From: Lysinibacillus composti
GTDB lineage: Bacteria; Bacillota; Bacilli; Bacillales_A; Planococcaceae
Direction: 5' to 3'
Assembly (NCBI RefSeq): GCF_016908465.1
Contig: NZ_JAFBDY010000020.1
Coordinates: 1-64,000 of the forward strand
DNA: 64,000 nucleotides
Shown piece by piece: positions 8,873 through 19,165 of the stretch. The notes under the pieces were generated by a model. That model did no database searches. It saw only the letters and a program-made list of their open reading frames with translations, and had not been told where the DNA came from. Positions within the stretch are counted from its first letter, which is position 1. Each line of letters starts with the position of its first letter. The position numbers were made by a program, and so were the translations under genes.

Positions 8873-9012
8873 AAGAGTAAATCCTTCTTTCTATTATTAA
8901 TGTTTAAAACATATGATTAGTTGATAAACTATCACAGGTGCTTTTATCAAGCTAATTCAATTCTATTGTAGTTGAATATTGAAAGAAAACAAAATTTTTT
9001 TGTGCTTCGTAC

Positions 9013-9044
9013 TTGCAAATCTAAAGTTAATTCATTATTATAAT
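9013..9044 (+). promoter_or_regulatory. Probable sigma-A promoter of groES-groEL
   Basis: TTGCAA (9013-9018) is followed after 17 nt by TATTAT (9036-9041), with an overlapping TATAAT at 9039-9044. CIRCE begins 8 nt downstream, where HrcA would block transcription. Confidence 0.7.
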
Positions 9045-9051
9045 AATTGTG

Positions 9052-9078
9052 TTAGCACTCAATGGATGAGAGTGCTAA
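9052..9078 (+). promoter_or_regulatory. CIRCE element (HrcA operator) upstream of groES
   Basis: The perfect inverted repeat TTAGCACTC-N9-GAGTGCTAA is the canonical CIRCE. It implies HrcA repression of groES-groEL and heat-shock induction. hrcA itself is not in the window. Confidence 0.98.
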
Positions 9079-9120
9079 TAAAGATTATATAAATTTTATA
9101 TTTATAGGAGGTTGTTTCAC

Positions 9121-9405
9121 TTGTTAAGACCATTAGGTGATCGTATCATTATCGAACTAGTTGAGGTGGAAGAAAAATCACAATTCGGAATTGTACTTCC
9201 AGATTCAGCAAAAGAAAAACCCCAACAAGGTAAAGTTATTGCTGTGGGAAATGGTCGTGTTCTAGATAACGGCACACGCGTCGAGCTTGAAGTGAAAGAG
9301 GGAGACCAAATTATCTTCTCAAAGTATTCAGGCACAGAAGTGAAATATGAAGGTAACGAATATTTAATTTTAAAAGAAACTGACGTATTAGCAGTTATTG
9401 GCTAA
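9121..9405 (+). CDS. groES: Co-chaperonin GroES
   Basis: A 94 aa heptameric lid of the GroEL chaperonin. It starts [19 protein letters not shown], has the mobile loop [16 protein letters not shown], and ends DVLAVIG. The start is TTG at 9121 with AGGAGG (9106-9111) 9 nt upstream. The in-frame TTG at 9112 abuts the ribosome site and would add three residues, so I reject it. Controlled by CIRCE; groEL follows after 107 nt. Confidence 0.97.
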   Translation: MLRPLGDRIIIELVEVEEKSQFGIVLPDSAKEKPQQGKVIAVGNGRVLDNGTRVELEVKEGDQIIFSKYSGTEVKYEGNEYLILKETDVLAVIG

Positions 9406-9491
9406 TCATAATTGTAATAGTTAATCATTAGCAAATATAGCGCTTATATATATTTCTTAGCGCTTTCTACTTATGATTTTGAATAGGATAA

Positions 9492-11141
<1,650 letters not shown>

Positions 11142-11218
11142 TATAACAGGATTAGGTTAATTGCCTTAAAATCCTTGGAACATGCTGAAAAGTAAGTTAA
11201 ACTTAATTGGATTTAAAG

Positions 11219-11260
11219 AGGCTTCTCTAAAGTTTTTAACTAAGAGAGGCTTCTTTTTTC
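11219..11260 (+). terminator. Probable terminator of groES-groEL
   Basis: Stem CTTCTC / GAGAGG with an inner AGTT-TTT-AACT stem and an AA/AA internal loop, followed by T6. The word AGAGGCTTCT occurs twice around it as a direct repeat. The rest of the 11142-11482 gap shows no gene. Confidence 0.6.
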
Positions 11261-11482
11261 TTTGTATTCTAGTAAGATTCTTGCTATAGTAATCGTCTAA
11301 TTCTAAGTTACTATCAAGAAAATACATACATGTTAGTTTTTCGATTTATTAAAATGTAAATTTGATTATTTTGAGTTTCAATGTTACGGCCATTTATAAA
11401 ATATAAAGTGCAATGATTGTGATACGATAATATTAAAGCTATTATTAATATAAATACACGTATTCTAATGGGGGAAGTACAC

Positions 11483-12241
11483 ATGGATTTTACAAATAAA
11501 GTGGTGTTAATTACTGGCGCGGGTGCTGGGATTGGTCGTGAAACAGCACTTCAATATGCAGCAAAAGGTGCGAAAGTAGTTGTAAATGCAATAGGGAATG
11601 AACGTGGTAAACAAACTGCCGAGTTAATCAAAGAAAAAGGTGGAGAAGTTCTCTTTATACAGGGGGATATATCGAAAAAGTCCGATGTGGAAAATATGGT
11701 AAATAAGACTGTACAGGCATATGGACGAATTGATATTTTAGTTAACAATGCAGCTGTTGTTGCAGCTGGAACCATTGAAAATACAAGTGAAGAAGATATT
11801 GATCGTACATTAGCGGTTAATATTAAAGGTACTTACCTTACATCTCAATATGTCGCAAAACAAATGAGAGAGCAAGGTGGTGGAGTCATTGTTCATGTTG
11901 GCTCTGTTGCTTCTATAAAAGGACATCATGACCGTAGCATTTATAGTGCCTCAAAAGGAGCAATCTTAGCTCTTACGAAATCGATGGCGTTGGAATTATT
12001 GGATGCCAATATTCGTGTTAATTGCGTCAGCCCGGGAACAACTTATACAGATGGTGTACATAATCGTATTGAAACTTCTGAAGATCCAGAAGCATTGAAA
12101 TCGATGTTTCTCGCAAGACAGCCTATGAATCGTCTTGCAAAACCAGAGGAAATTGCACATAGTATATTATTTGCAAGCTGTGACGAAGCAGCATTTATGA
12201 ATGGAAGTAATATTGTCATTGATGGTGGTACGTCGTTATAA
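11483..12241 (+). CDS. SDR family NAD(P)-dependent oxidoreductase
   Basis: A classical short-chain dehydrogenase/reductase of 252 aa. The cofactor loop TGAGAGIG spans residues 11-18, NNAA lies at 88-91, and the catalytic set is Ser141, Tyr154 and Lys158 (YSASK). The FabG-like architecture does not identify the substrate. The start chosen is ATG 11483 with GGGGGA 8 nt upstream; an in-frame ATG at 11468 lacks a spaced site. It is a single gene between terminators, with no pathway neighbours. Confidence 0.9.
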   Translation: MDFTNKVVLITGAGAGIGRETALQYAAKGAKVVVNAIGNERGKQTAELIKEKGGEVLFIQGDISKKSDVENMVNKTVQAYGRIDILVNNAAVVAAGTIENTSEEDIDRTLAVNIKGTYLTSQYVAKQMREQGGGVIVHVGSVASIKGHHDRSIYSASKGAILALTKSMALELLDANIRVNCVSPGTTYTDGVHNRIETSEDPEALKSMFLARQPMNRLAKPEEIAHSILFASCDEAAFMNGSNIVIDGGTSL

Positions 12242-12329
12242 ATATGGAGGTAAACAGGGGAAGAAAAATGCCATATTCATAGATTTTTTCTGTTATAAAT
12301 TTTCCCCTAACGAAAAAGATTATAGAGGG

Positions 12330-12372
12330 GCTTCTCATTAGTTGCAAAAACTTTTGGGAAGCTTCTTTTTCA
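12330..12372 (+). terminator. Intrinsic terminator after the SDR gene
   Basis: Stem GCTTCTC / GGGAAGC with an inner AGTT/AACT stem, followed by a T run. The remaining 12373-12585 stretch is the AT-rich leader of the L25/Ctc gene. Confidence 0.75.
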
Positions 12373-12585
12373 TTTTCTTTTAATAGGTGAAAATATGTTT
12401 TGGTGAGTTATGTTTTGGGATATTTTATATAGCTGTTATAGGTTAATAGAACAAGCTACTTTGATTGGGCCTTTTCAATGAAATAATAGGAATAATTAGA
12501 TATACTTGAATAGTAAGACAATTCTTAGATATTTTTATTAAAATTTGAAAGTCTAAGAGTCTAATAAAAGAAAGGTGGAAATAAA

Positions 12586-13173
12586 ATGAATACGTTAGTT
12601 GCTCATGAAAGAAAAGATTTTAAAAAAGCTTCTTTGAGGAAATTGAAAAATAATGGAGAGATTCCCGCAGTTGTTTATGGTAGGGAAATTAACACTAAAT
12701 CGATTTCTATTAAAGGTGCAGATTTACAAAGAGTATTAAAAGCTGTTGGTAGAAATGGAATTATATCACTTAATCTTGATGGAGAATCAACTAATGTTAT
12801 TTTAAGAGATTACCAAAATAAAGCTATAACAAAAGAAGTCCTACATGTAGATTTCCTTCAAGTTAATCAGCACACTGAAATTGACACTAAAGTGAGTGTA
12901 ATCCTAAAGGGAACATCGATTGGTGAGAAAACTGGGGGAATAGTGAAGCAAATTCTTCACGAATTAAATATAACAGCTAAAGCAAATGATCTCCCTGAAA
13001 ATATTGAAATTGATATTACTGATTTTGAAATCGGTCGCACTGTAAAGGTAGCGGATCTCAAAAAGAATTATAGTAACTTTACAATTAATCATGAGGATGA
13101 AGAAACGATCGTAATGGTAGATTATGAGAAATCTACAGAGGAAGAAGAGGATATTAGTGCAGTTGAAGTATAA
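12586..13173 (+). CDS. ctc: 50S ribosomal protein L25 / general stress protein Ctc
   Basis: The 195 aa match the two-domain TL5/Ctc form of L25: an N-terminal 5S rRNA-binding domain (about 1-90, with LRKLKNNGEIPAVVYG) and a C-terminal beta domain (about 95-185, with TEIDTKVSVILKG). It ends in an acidic tail EEEEDISAVEV. AAAGGTGG precedes the ATG. In B. subtilis the gene is SigB-dependent, but I could not find a convincing SigB promoter here. It lies far from its usual pth neighbour, so it may be a second L25 copy. Confidence 0.9.
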   Translation: MNTLVAHERKDFKKASLRKLKNNGEIPAVVYGREINTKSISIKGADLQRVLKAVGRNGIISLNLDGESTNVILRDYQNKAITKEVLHVDFLQVNQHTEIDTKVSVILKGTSIGEKTGGIVKQILHELNITAKANDLPENIEIDITDFEIGRTVKVADLKKNYSNFTINHEDEETIVMVDYEKSTEEEEDISAVEV

Positions 13174-13391
13174 AAATTTCTTCTTAATACTTTCTACAAC
13201 AAATATTCCTCTACGCTAATGCTCTGCCAAGCTTAGCGAATTCCAAATTACCGTTTAGAATTATAAATAAACAAAAAAACTATGTCAATAAATATATTTG
13301 CAGTAAAATAGATTTTTCTCCAATAGGGAAAACAAAGCAGCAATACTTAAGGTATACTGCTTTACTTCCTACGATAAAAGAAGTGATCAAC

Positions 13392-13430
13392 AAAAGCCGA
13401 TTCCTTAAACAAAGGGAAACGGCTTTTTGT
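13392..13430 (+). terminator. Terminator-like hairpin downstream of ctc
   Basis: Stem AAAAGCCG-TTCC / GGAA-CGGCTTTT followed by T-rich sequence. It lies 220 nt past the ctc stop. The stretch 13174-13391 also has a weak CGCTAA/TTAGCG hairpin and no gene. Confidence 0.75.
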
Positions 13431-13524
13431 TTTGTATAAACAAATGCAGGAAGTTAGCAAAGGAGACTTGTCTAAATTCCACTTTATATATTAACTCTAT
13501 CAAAATCACGATAGAATATTAATA

Positions 13525-13566
13525 GACCTGACATGAATTTTGAAGCATTCATGTTAGTCTTTTTTA
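13525..13566 (+). terminator. Second terminator-like hairpin
   Basis: Stem GAC(c)TGACATGAAT / ATTCATGTTAGTC followed by T6. No gene lies between this hairpin and the one at 13392, so it may be the remnant of a lost gene. Confidence 0.7.
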
Positions 13567-13630
13567 TAAGGGTAAATTAACGCATTATAAAGGACCTAAA
13601 AGAGGGGGGGAGCTAAATTAAAAAAGGAAA

Positions 13631-13671
13631 TAAAAAAATCCCCACTTCTCAAAAACTAAAGAAGTAGGGGA
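13631..13671 (-). terminator. Intrinsic terminator of the metY operon
   Basis: Stem ATCCCC-ACTTCT / AGAAGTAGGGGAT (one bulge). On the minus strand it is followed by T7 and starts 12 nt past the metY stop. Confidence 0.88.
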
Positions 13672-13683
13672 TGCTCATAATCA

Positions 13684-14988
13684 TTAAGCCTTAACGGATT
13701 GAAGAGCGCCTTCCTTACTTGCAATCAAGGCTTGATCGATATCTCTCTTTAAATCTTCCACATCTTCAAGCCCAACAGAAATACGAATTTGCTCAGGGTT
13801 AACCCCAGTTAGAGCTTGTTCTTCTGGGGACAATCTAGCATGTGTCGTGCTTGCTGGATGGATTACAAGAGTCTTTGCATCACCGATGTTTGTCACATGG
13901 GATAGTAATTTAACAGATTGTATAAATCGTTTTGCTGCTTCTAATCCGCCTTTTACACCAAAAGTAAAGATAGAACCAGCACCAAGCGGTAGATAATTTT
14001 TTGCTAATTCATATTGTGGGTCGTCCTTTAATGTCGGATAATTCACCCATGCCACTTGTTCATGAGCAGATAAGAATTCAGCAATCTGCTGTGCATTTTC
14101 AACATGCTGTTTCATTCTAAATGGTAAGGACTCCAAACCTTGAATAAATAACCACCCATGGAAAGGAGATAATGCAGTACCTAAGTTTTGTCCAAGGTCA
14201 AATCTAGCTTTAGCTATAAAAGGACTTTTGCTCGCCAATTCCATATATGAGCGGTTATTAAGTGCTGGTAGAACTTCGGTGAATTCAGGGAAATTACCAT
14301 TATCCCAAGGGAAATTTCCGGAATCAACAATAATTCCTCCTATAGATGTACCGTGCCCACCGATGAATTTTGTCGTAGAGTGTATAACAATATCCGCTCC
14401 AAATTCAAATGGTCTTATTAAATATGGTGTCGTAAAAGTTGAATCAACAACCAATGGTAACCCATGTTTGTGTGCGATTTCACTTAACTTACTTAAATCA
14501 GCAATTTCTAATCCTGGATTTCCTAGTGTCTCTGTAAAAATAGCTTTGGTCTTGTCATTGATTGCATTTTCTAACTCGGAAAGATTTCTCCCATCGACAA
14601 AACGAACTGTAATGCCAAAACGTTTAAAAGTATCGGCAAATAGGGAATAGGTTCCACCGTATAAAGCATTAGTTGTAACAATTTCGTCTCCAACTTTAGC
14701 AAGTGTTAATAATGCAATACTTAACGCTGATTGTCCTGAAGAGACTGCATAAGCATCAACTCCACCTTCTAGCTCTGCCATTCTTTCCTCAAAGACACGG
14801 TTGGTTGGATTAGCATTTCTAGAGTAAATATAGCCTTCTTCTTGCATTTGAAATAGGGCAGCAGCATGATCGATACTTTCAAAACCATATGATGTAGTTT
14901 GATAGATTGGGACAGCCCTAGAGCGTACATGACCATCCATTTCCTGTCCACCATGTAATGCAACCGTATTAAAATTATATTTATCCAT
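13684..14988 (-). CDS. metY: O-acetylhomoserine aminocarboxypropyltransferase / sulfhydrylase
   Basis: A PLP enzyme of the Cys/Met metabolism family, 434 aa, making homocysteine (or methionine from methanethiol) from O-acetylhomoserine and sulfide. The PLP lysine is Lys207 in HSTTKFIGGHG; VDSTFTTPYL (181-190) and SSGQSALS (83-90) are the other cofactor signatures. Length and the long C-terminal domain fit MetY rather than MetB/MetC. It is the last gene of a minus-strand unit with an ATP-grasp ligase and a flavin monooxygenase. That setting suggests it traps sulfite- or sulfide-derived sulfur; this is inference. Confidence 0.93.
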   Translation of the reverse strand: MDKYNFNTVALHGGQEMDGHVRSRAVPIYQTTSYGFESIDHAAALFQMQEEGYIYSRNANPTNRVFEERMAELEGGVDAYAVSSGQSALSIALLTLAKVGDEIVTTNALYGGTYSLFADTFKRFGITVRFVDGRNLSELENAINDKTKAIFTETLGNPGLEIADLSKLSEIAHKHGLPLVVDSTFTTPYLIRPFEFGADIVIHSTTKFIGGHGTSIGGIIVDSGNFPWDNGNFPEFTEVLPALNNRSYMELASKSPFIAKARFDLGQNLGTALSPFHGWLFIQGLESLPFRMKQHVENAQQIAEFLSAHEQVAWVNYPTLKDDPQYELAKNYLPLGAGSIFTFGVKGGLEAAKRFIQSVKLLSHVTNIGDAKTLVIHPASTTHARLSPEEQALTGVNPEQIRISVGLEDVEDLKRDIDQALIASKEGALQSVKA

Positions 14989-15081
14989 CCTTTAATCCCC
15001 TTAATGATATAAATTTTAGATCGAATTCTTAAAGACTATTATTCTTAATTAATAAGCCTTTGAGACAGGAGCATGTTTACA

Positions 15082-16032
15082 TTAATTAACAGTAACTTCT
15101 AATTTTTTAAGTTCGTTTCCTAAAAACTTAGCAACTTCAAGCATTCCATATGTTCCGCCATTTGCTTCAGCTTCGCTGTTATAATTAGTATTAGTATTAA
15201 TATCATAGGTAAATAATTGACCATCTTCATTCTCGATGAATTCAATACCTGCAACCTGTATACCATTTGCTTGAAGTAATTGTTCATATTTTTCGATGAT
15301 TGGATGATTAAAGCCTTCTCTAATTTGGAATTTAGCAGGCTTAGAACTCTCTTCACCGACAGGGCAGAATAGATCCCCAATGGAACAAGCATCAGCAGGA
15401 CATAATTCAAAACCTTCTGAAGTGTCTACGCGTACTGCATAAAGGAATTTGCCACCTACAAATTCACAACGTGTAATATATGACTCTGGTGACACGATAT
15501 AATCTTGAAGTAGGGTAATTCCGTCCACAGGTTCTTCAAACTGATCGCTGTCCACATATTTTTGTAAAGCGTCTACCGATTCAAACAGTTGAACACCCAG
15601 TCCTTTACCGGCACGATTATGTTTCGTAATAAATTTCTTTCCGTCAAATTTCTTTGCTGCTTCTAAAATTTCATCTTTGCCAACTGCAACAACAGTTCTT
15701 GGTGTCTTAATTCCGAATTTCTCAAGCTCTAAATATTGCTGAACTTTACTTATTTCTAATTGCAAAACACGGCTACCATTAATTACTACTCTATTGTTGT
15801 GCTCTAACCAAGAAAGTACAGCATTTGTTAATTCAGGTGCAAACCGATGTCCGCGTGTATGTGATGAAGCACTCATGCGGCTGTAGAATATTCCCCCTGG
15901 TGGAACAGATGTTAAATCAACCGAGCCTTTTTCTAAAAACCATTCCTCATATGGTAAATTCAATTCTTCTAATCTTTTAATTAAATGCTCTGTCCATTCC
16001 TCGTTTTCATGTAATACATATATTTTACTCAT
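15082..16032 (-). CDS. RimK-like ATP-grasp ligase of unknown substrate
   Basis: A 316 aa protein with ATP-grasp features: a pre-ATP-grasp domain (about 1-105), then FITKHNRAGKGLGVQLF near residues 143-159 (lysine and glycine-rich ATP loop), and an acidic metal segment ending IEFIENEDGQLFTYDINTNTNYN. Such enzymes activate a carboxylate and join it to an amine or thiol. Cysteines are few and there is no membrane segment or signal peptide. It lies 19 nt from the monooxygenase gene and 93 nt from metY. The conserved-looking grouping hints at a ligase in organosulfur metabolism, but I do not recognise a characterised orthologue. Confidence 0.85.
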   Translation of the reverse strand: MSKIYVLHENEEWTEHLIKRLEELNLPYEEWFLEKGSVDLTSVPPGGIFYSRMSASSHTRGHRFAPELTNAVLSWLEHNNRVVINGSRVLQLEISKVQQYLELEKFGIKTPRTVVAVGKDEILEAAKKFDGKKFITKHNRAGKGLGVQLFESVDALQKYVDSDQFEEPVDGITLLQDYIVSPESYITRCEFVGGKFLYAVRVDTSEGFELCPADACSIGDLFCPVGEESSKPAKFQIREGFNHPIIEKYEQLLQANGIQVAGIEFIENEDGQLFTYDINTNTNYNSEAEANGGTYGMLEVAKFLGNELKKLEVTVN

Positions 16033-16051
16033 AGAATTTCTCCCCTTAATT

Positions 16052-17104
16052 TTAGTTTTTCGTTAAAGATGCTCTTAGTTCTTCTACTTTTGGCATTACT
16101 TGTTTAGAGAAACGCTCCATTTCCTCTAACTGTGGGGAGCATTGTAATAACAATAGCTCTACTCCTACTCTCTCAAATTCCAAAATTTGTTTTGCAATTT
16201 GCTCTGGTGTTCCAATTAAGTTTGGACGGAGACCACGGTTCGAAACAGAATAATCTTGGAGCTGAATTTGTTGCTCTAGCTGAGATTTGGAAGTAAAGTC
16301 CTTAAACCCAGCATATCCACTCAGGTCTTCTATCGTTGTAATACGTTTTAATTCTTCTTGTGCTTCTTCCTCGGTGTCACGGCAAATTACATAAGCTGCC
16401 ATCCCAATGGAACGGAAAGGCTCTCGACCAGCTTCTCTTCTTCGAGCTCTCATATCATCAATTTTTTCCTTTGCCTCTTCTACGGTATGACCGTGGAGAA
16501 CATAGGCATCACATAGCGATGAAATAACCTGTTTCCCTTTTTCACTTTCTCCACCTGCGTAAAGAATTGGATTTGGTCTTTGCACGGGCTTTGGTGATAG
16601 GTTTGTATTTTCAATATGATAATATTTACCATCGAATGAAAATGTATCTTCCGTCCATAGCCCTTTTAAAACTTCAATGAACTCTTCTGTTCGTTCATAG
16701 CGTTCATCATGCTCACTAAATTCACCGCCGTATTGTTTAGCCTCTTCAGCCCACCAACCAGAGACAATGTTTAGTGTGAAACGACCCTTACTTATATGAT
16801 CAATATTAGCTGCCATTTTTGCTGTAACAGCTGGATTATGAAATACTGGACGAACGGCTGTCATAATCTCAATTTTTTCAGTAACTGCAGCCAATGCAGC
16901 AGCAGTTGACCAAGCCTCTATAGAATCTTTTTCTATACCTTTAACATCATTTAGATATAATTCAGCAATTAATGTAGTATCATAACCCCATTTTTCTGCT
17001 GATTGGATCACTTCTTTTGCATAATCGAATGTAGGAGGCATATTTTCATCTTCTACATTTCTTAACCATCCACCGAAAATTGGTAACCAAAATCCGTACT
17101 TCAT
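16052..17104 (-). CDS. LLM-class FMNH2-dependent monooxygenase (SsuD/SfnG-like)
   Basis: A luciferase-like TIM-barrel monooxygenase of 350 aa. It begins MKYGFWLPIFGGWLRN and contains SGWWAEEAKQYGG, HDERYERTEEFIEVLKGLW and ILYAGGESEKG, the pattern seen in alkanesulfonate (SsuD) and dimethylsulfone (SfnG) monooxygenases that release sulfite or sulfinate. The ATG at 17104 has AGAGGAG 8 nt upstream; an in-frame GTG at 17113 overlaps that site. No dedicated flavin reductase is in the window. It is first in the unit with the ATP-grasp ligase and metY. The exact substrate is not deducible. Confidence 0.88.
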   Translation of the reverse strand: MKYGFWLPIFGGWLRNVEDENMPPTFDYAKEVIQSAEKWGYDTTLIAELYLNDVKGIEKDSIEAWSTAAALAAVTEKIEIMTAVRPVFHNPAVTAKMAANIDHISKGRFTLNIVSGWWAEEAKQYGGEFSEHDERYERTEEFIEVLKGLWTEDTFSFDGKYYHIENTNLSPKPVQRPNPILYAGGESEKGKQVISSLCDAYVLHGHTVEEAKEKIDDMRARRREAGREPFRSIGMAAYVICRDTEEEAQEELKRITTIEDLSGYAGFKDFTSKSQLEQQIQLQDYSVSNRGLRPNLIGTPEQIAKQILEFERVGVELLLLQCSPQLEEMERFSKQVMPKVEELRASLTKN

Positions 17105-17360
17105 TTGATTCACTCCTCTATATCCTTAACATATTAGTAGATTGCGCATTCACCCAGTATAGATGGAATACACTGTTTGCATATTGGAACCTTAATCAAA
17201 CAATTTCCATTGGACATTTCTCACCAACTTGTTAGTAAGAGATGTTTTATAATATTTCCAATCGTAGAATAATCTGAATAGTTTGTCAATATTTAATTCT
17301 TACTTGACTTGTAGGTATAGTTGGAATAAGATTATAGAAAAATCTAACTATTGCAATTTT

Positions 17361-17450
17361 ATATGACTCAGAGAGAAACTCGCCCAATGAAGTGTCGGTA
17401 ACCTCTGCTTTACTTTGATTCGAAGAAAGTAAACTCTAAATTCAAATTGA
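17361..17450 (+). other. Possible degenerate S-box (SAM-I riboswitch)-like leader
   Basis: The leader of the next gene contains GCCCAATGAAG (17382-17392), CGGTAACC (17396-17403), a perfect 8-bp hairpin TTTACTTT/AAAGTAAA (17409-17416 with 17426-17433) and CTCTAAATTC (17434-17443). These follow the order of the S-box core words GCCCGATGAAG, GGCAACC, P3, GGTGCTAAATCC. CAGAG/CTCTG (17369-17373 with 17403-17407) can pair. The GAGGGACTG part of P2 is missing and there is no clear P4, closing P1 or terminator. It could be a decayed riboswitch, a divergent variant or chance. The rest of 17105-17505 is AT-rich divergent promoter space. Confidence 0.3.
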
Positions 17451-17505
17451 ATATAAAAAAATATCCAAAAGTTCAAGTAATACTAAAAATTAGGAGGAAT
17501 CAAAT

Positions 17506-18882
17506 ATGAGTAAAAGGCGAATTTATTTAAATGCATTTGACATGAATACGCCAGGGCATCAGTCCCCTGGATTATGGGCACATCCAGATGATCGGTCACA
17601 TCGATATAAAGATAGTGAATATTGGATTGAACTTGCTAAACTATTAGAAAAATGGCGCTTTGATGGAATATTTATAGCTGATGTTTTAGGGACTTATGAT
17701 GTTTATGGTGGATCCAGGGATACAGCAGTTCGTCATGGTGTTCAATCACCTGTTAATGATCCATTTCAAATTGTGCCGCTAATGTCTGCTGTAACGAAGA
17801 ATCTTGGGTTTGGTGTGACATCCTCTGTTACACATGAACATCCATTCACATTTGCACGAAAAATGAGTACATTAGATCATTTAACAAACGGACGTGTTGG
17901 CTGGAATATTGTTACTTCCTATTTGAAAAGTGCTGCAGTGAATATGGGCCTAGAAGATCAGATTAAACATGATGAAAGATATGATATCGCCGAGGAGTAT
18001 TTACAGGTTTGCTATAAATTATGGGAAGCGAGCTGGGAAGATGATGCGGTTAAGGTCGATAAATTAAATCGAATCTATGCAGATCCAGAGAAAGTTCACG
18101 ATATCCGTCATGAAGGAAAATATTATAAGGTACCTGGCGCTCATCTGAGTGAACCTTCTCCACAACGGACACCAGTGCTTTTTCAAGCTGGAGCATCAAC
18201 AAAGGGAAGAGCTTTTGCAGCTAGAAATGCAGAACTAATTTTTATAGGTGCACCTAATATAGCTGCGGCGAAGGAAACCGTAAGAAAAATTCGTGAAGAC
18301 ATTCAGAAGACGGGAAGATCTCAGGATGAAGTGAAAATTCTTACAATGTTTGTGCCAATCGTAGGAAGAACTGAAGAGGAAGCAAAACAGAAATACGAAG
18401 ATTACAGACAATATATCAGTAAAGAAGGGGCATTAGCGTTATTTGGAGGTTGGACAGGGGTAGATGTTTCTGGTTATGCCCCAGATCAAGTAATCAGTTA
18501 TATAGAAAATGACTCGATTCGTTCTACTTTAGAAAACTTCACAAAAATTAACCTTGATCGACCGTCTACCGTACAAGATGTTATTGATGCTGTTGGTATT
18601 GGTGGAATGGGTGCTGCAGCAATCGGATCTCCTGAACAAATAGCAGATACAATGGAGCAATGGGTCAATGAGGCGGGAGTGGATGGTTTTAATATCGCTT
18701 ACGCTATTACTCCTGGTACTTTCAAGGATTTTGGGGAATTAGTTGTTCCAATTTTACGGGAAAGAGGCTTAGTCCCAGAAGAATATGAAGGAAACACATT
18801 CCGTGATAACCTATTCGGAAAAGGTGATCGACTCCCTAATCACCACCCAGGTAAACAAACTAAAGTATTACAATTGAACTGA
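17506..18882 (+). CDS. LLM-class flavin monooxygenase, NtaA/SnaA/DszA family
   Basis: A 458 aa FMNH2-dependent monooxygenase of the nitrilotriacetate / dibenzothiophene-sulfone / dimethylsulfide group. Family marks are AFDMNTPGHQSPGLWAHP near the start, GTYDVYGGSRDTA, TSSVTHEHPFTFARK, GRVGWNIVTSYL, and PVLFQAGASTKGRAFAARNAE. AGGAGG lies 9 nt before the ATG. It is divergent from the SsuD-like monooxygenase unit, so two flavin oxygenases flank one control region. Members need an external NAD(P)H:FMN reductase, and none is encoded nearby. Confidence 0.9.
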   Translation: MSKRRIYLNAFDMNTPGHQSPGLWAHPDDRSHRYKDSEYWIELAKLLEKWRFDGIFIADVLGTYDVYGGSRDTAVRHGVQSPVNDPFQIVPLMSAVTKNLGFGVTSSVTHEHPFTFARKMSTLDHLTNGRVGWNIVTSYLKSAAVNMGLEDQIKHDERYDIAEEYLQVCYKLWEASWEDDAVKVDKLNRIYADPEKVHDIRHEGKYYKVPGAHLSEPSPQRTPVLFQAGASTKGRAFAARNAELIFIGAPNIAAAKETVRKIREDIQKTGRSQDEVKILTMFVPIVGRTEEEAKQKYEDYRQYISKEGALALFGGWTGVDVSGYAPDQVISYIENDSIRSTLENFTKINLDRPSTVQDVIDAVGIGGMGAAAIGSPEQIADTMEQWVNEAGVDGFNIAYAITPGTFKDFGELVVPILRERGLVPEEYEGNTFRDNLFGKGDRLPNHHPGKQTKVLQLN

Positions 18883-19005
18883 GCAGATGAAGTTGGAAAT
18901 CTATTTAGAAATTTAACTAAAATTGCTGAAAGTAAATCAATTATGTATGAAGATTGTTCCATAAAACGAACTAACAATTAGCTAAACGAAAAATCTTAAT
19001 ATTAA

Positions 19006-19037
19006 AGGCCTGATTTCTTTTAAGAAATTAGGCTTTT
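19006..19037 (+). terminator. Intrinsic terminator after the NtaA-like gene
   Basis: Stem GCCTGATTTCTT / AAGAAATTAGGC (one G-T) followed by T5. Confidence 0.85.
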
Positions 19038-19165
19038 TCTGTACACTAAAGTTTGAGCTATAACTTATACTCACATAGACGAATCTATTTATTACTTTAA
19101 TAACATCTTTAGATCGGAGTACTTTAAATGCATATAATCATTCAATGAAGTAGGGGGATATAATA

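Noticed and set aside
12394-12424. SigB promoter for ctc (GTTTTG-N14-GGGATAT)
   Set aside because: Only a partial match to GTTTAA and GGGTAT, and it lies about 165 nt before the start; too weak to claim.
14989-15081. Possible S-box or T-box leader before metY
   Set aside because: The gap is only 93 nt and none of the S-box or T-box core words is present on the minus strand.
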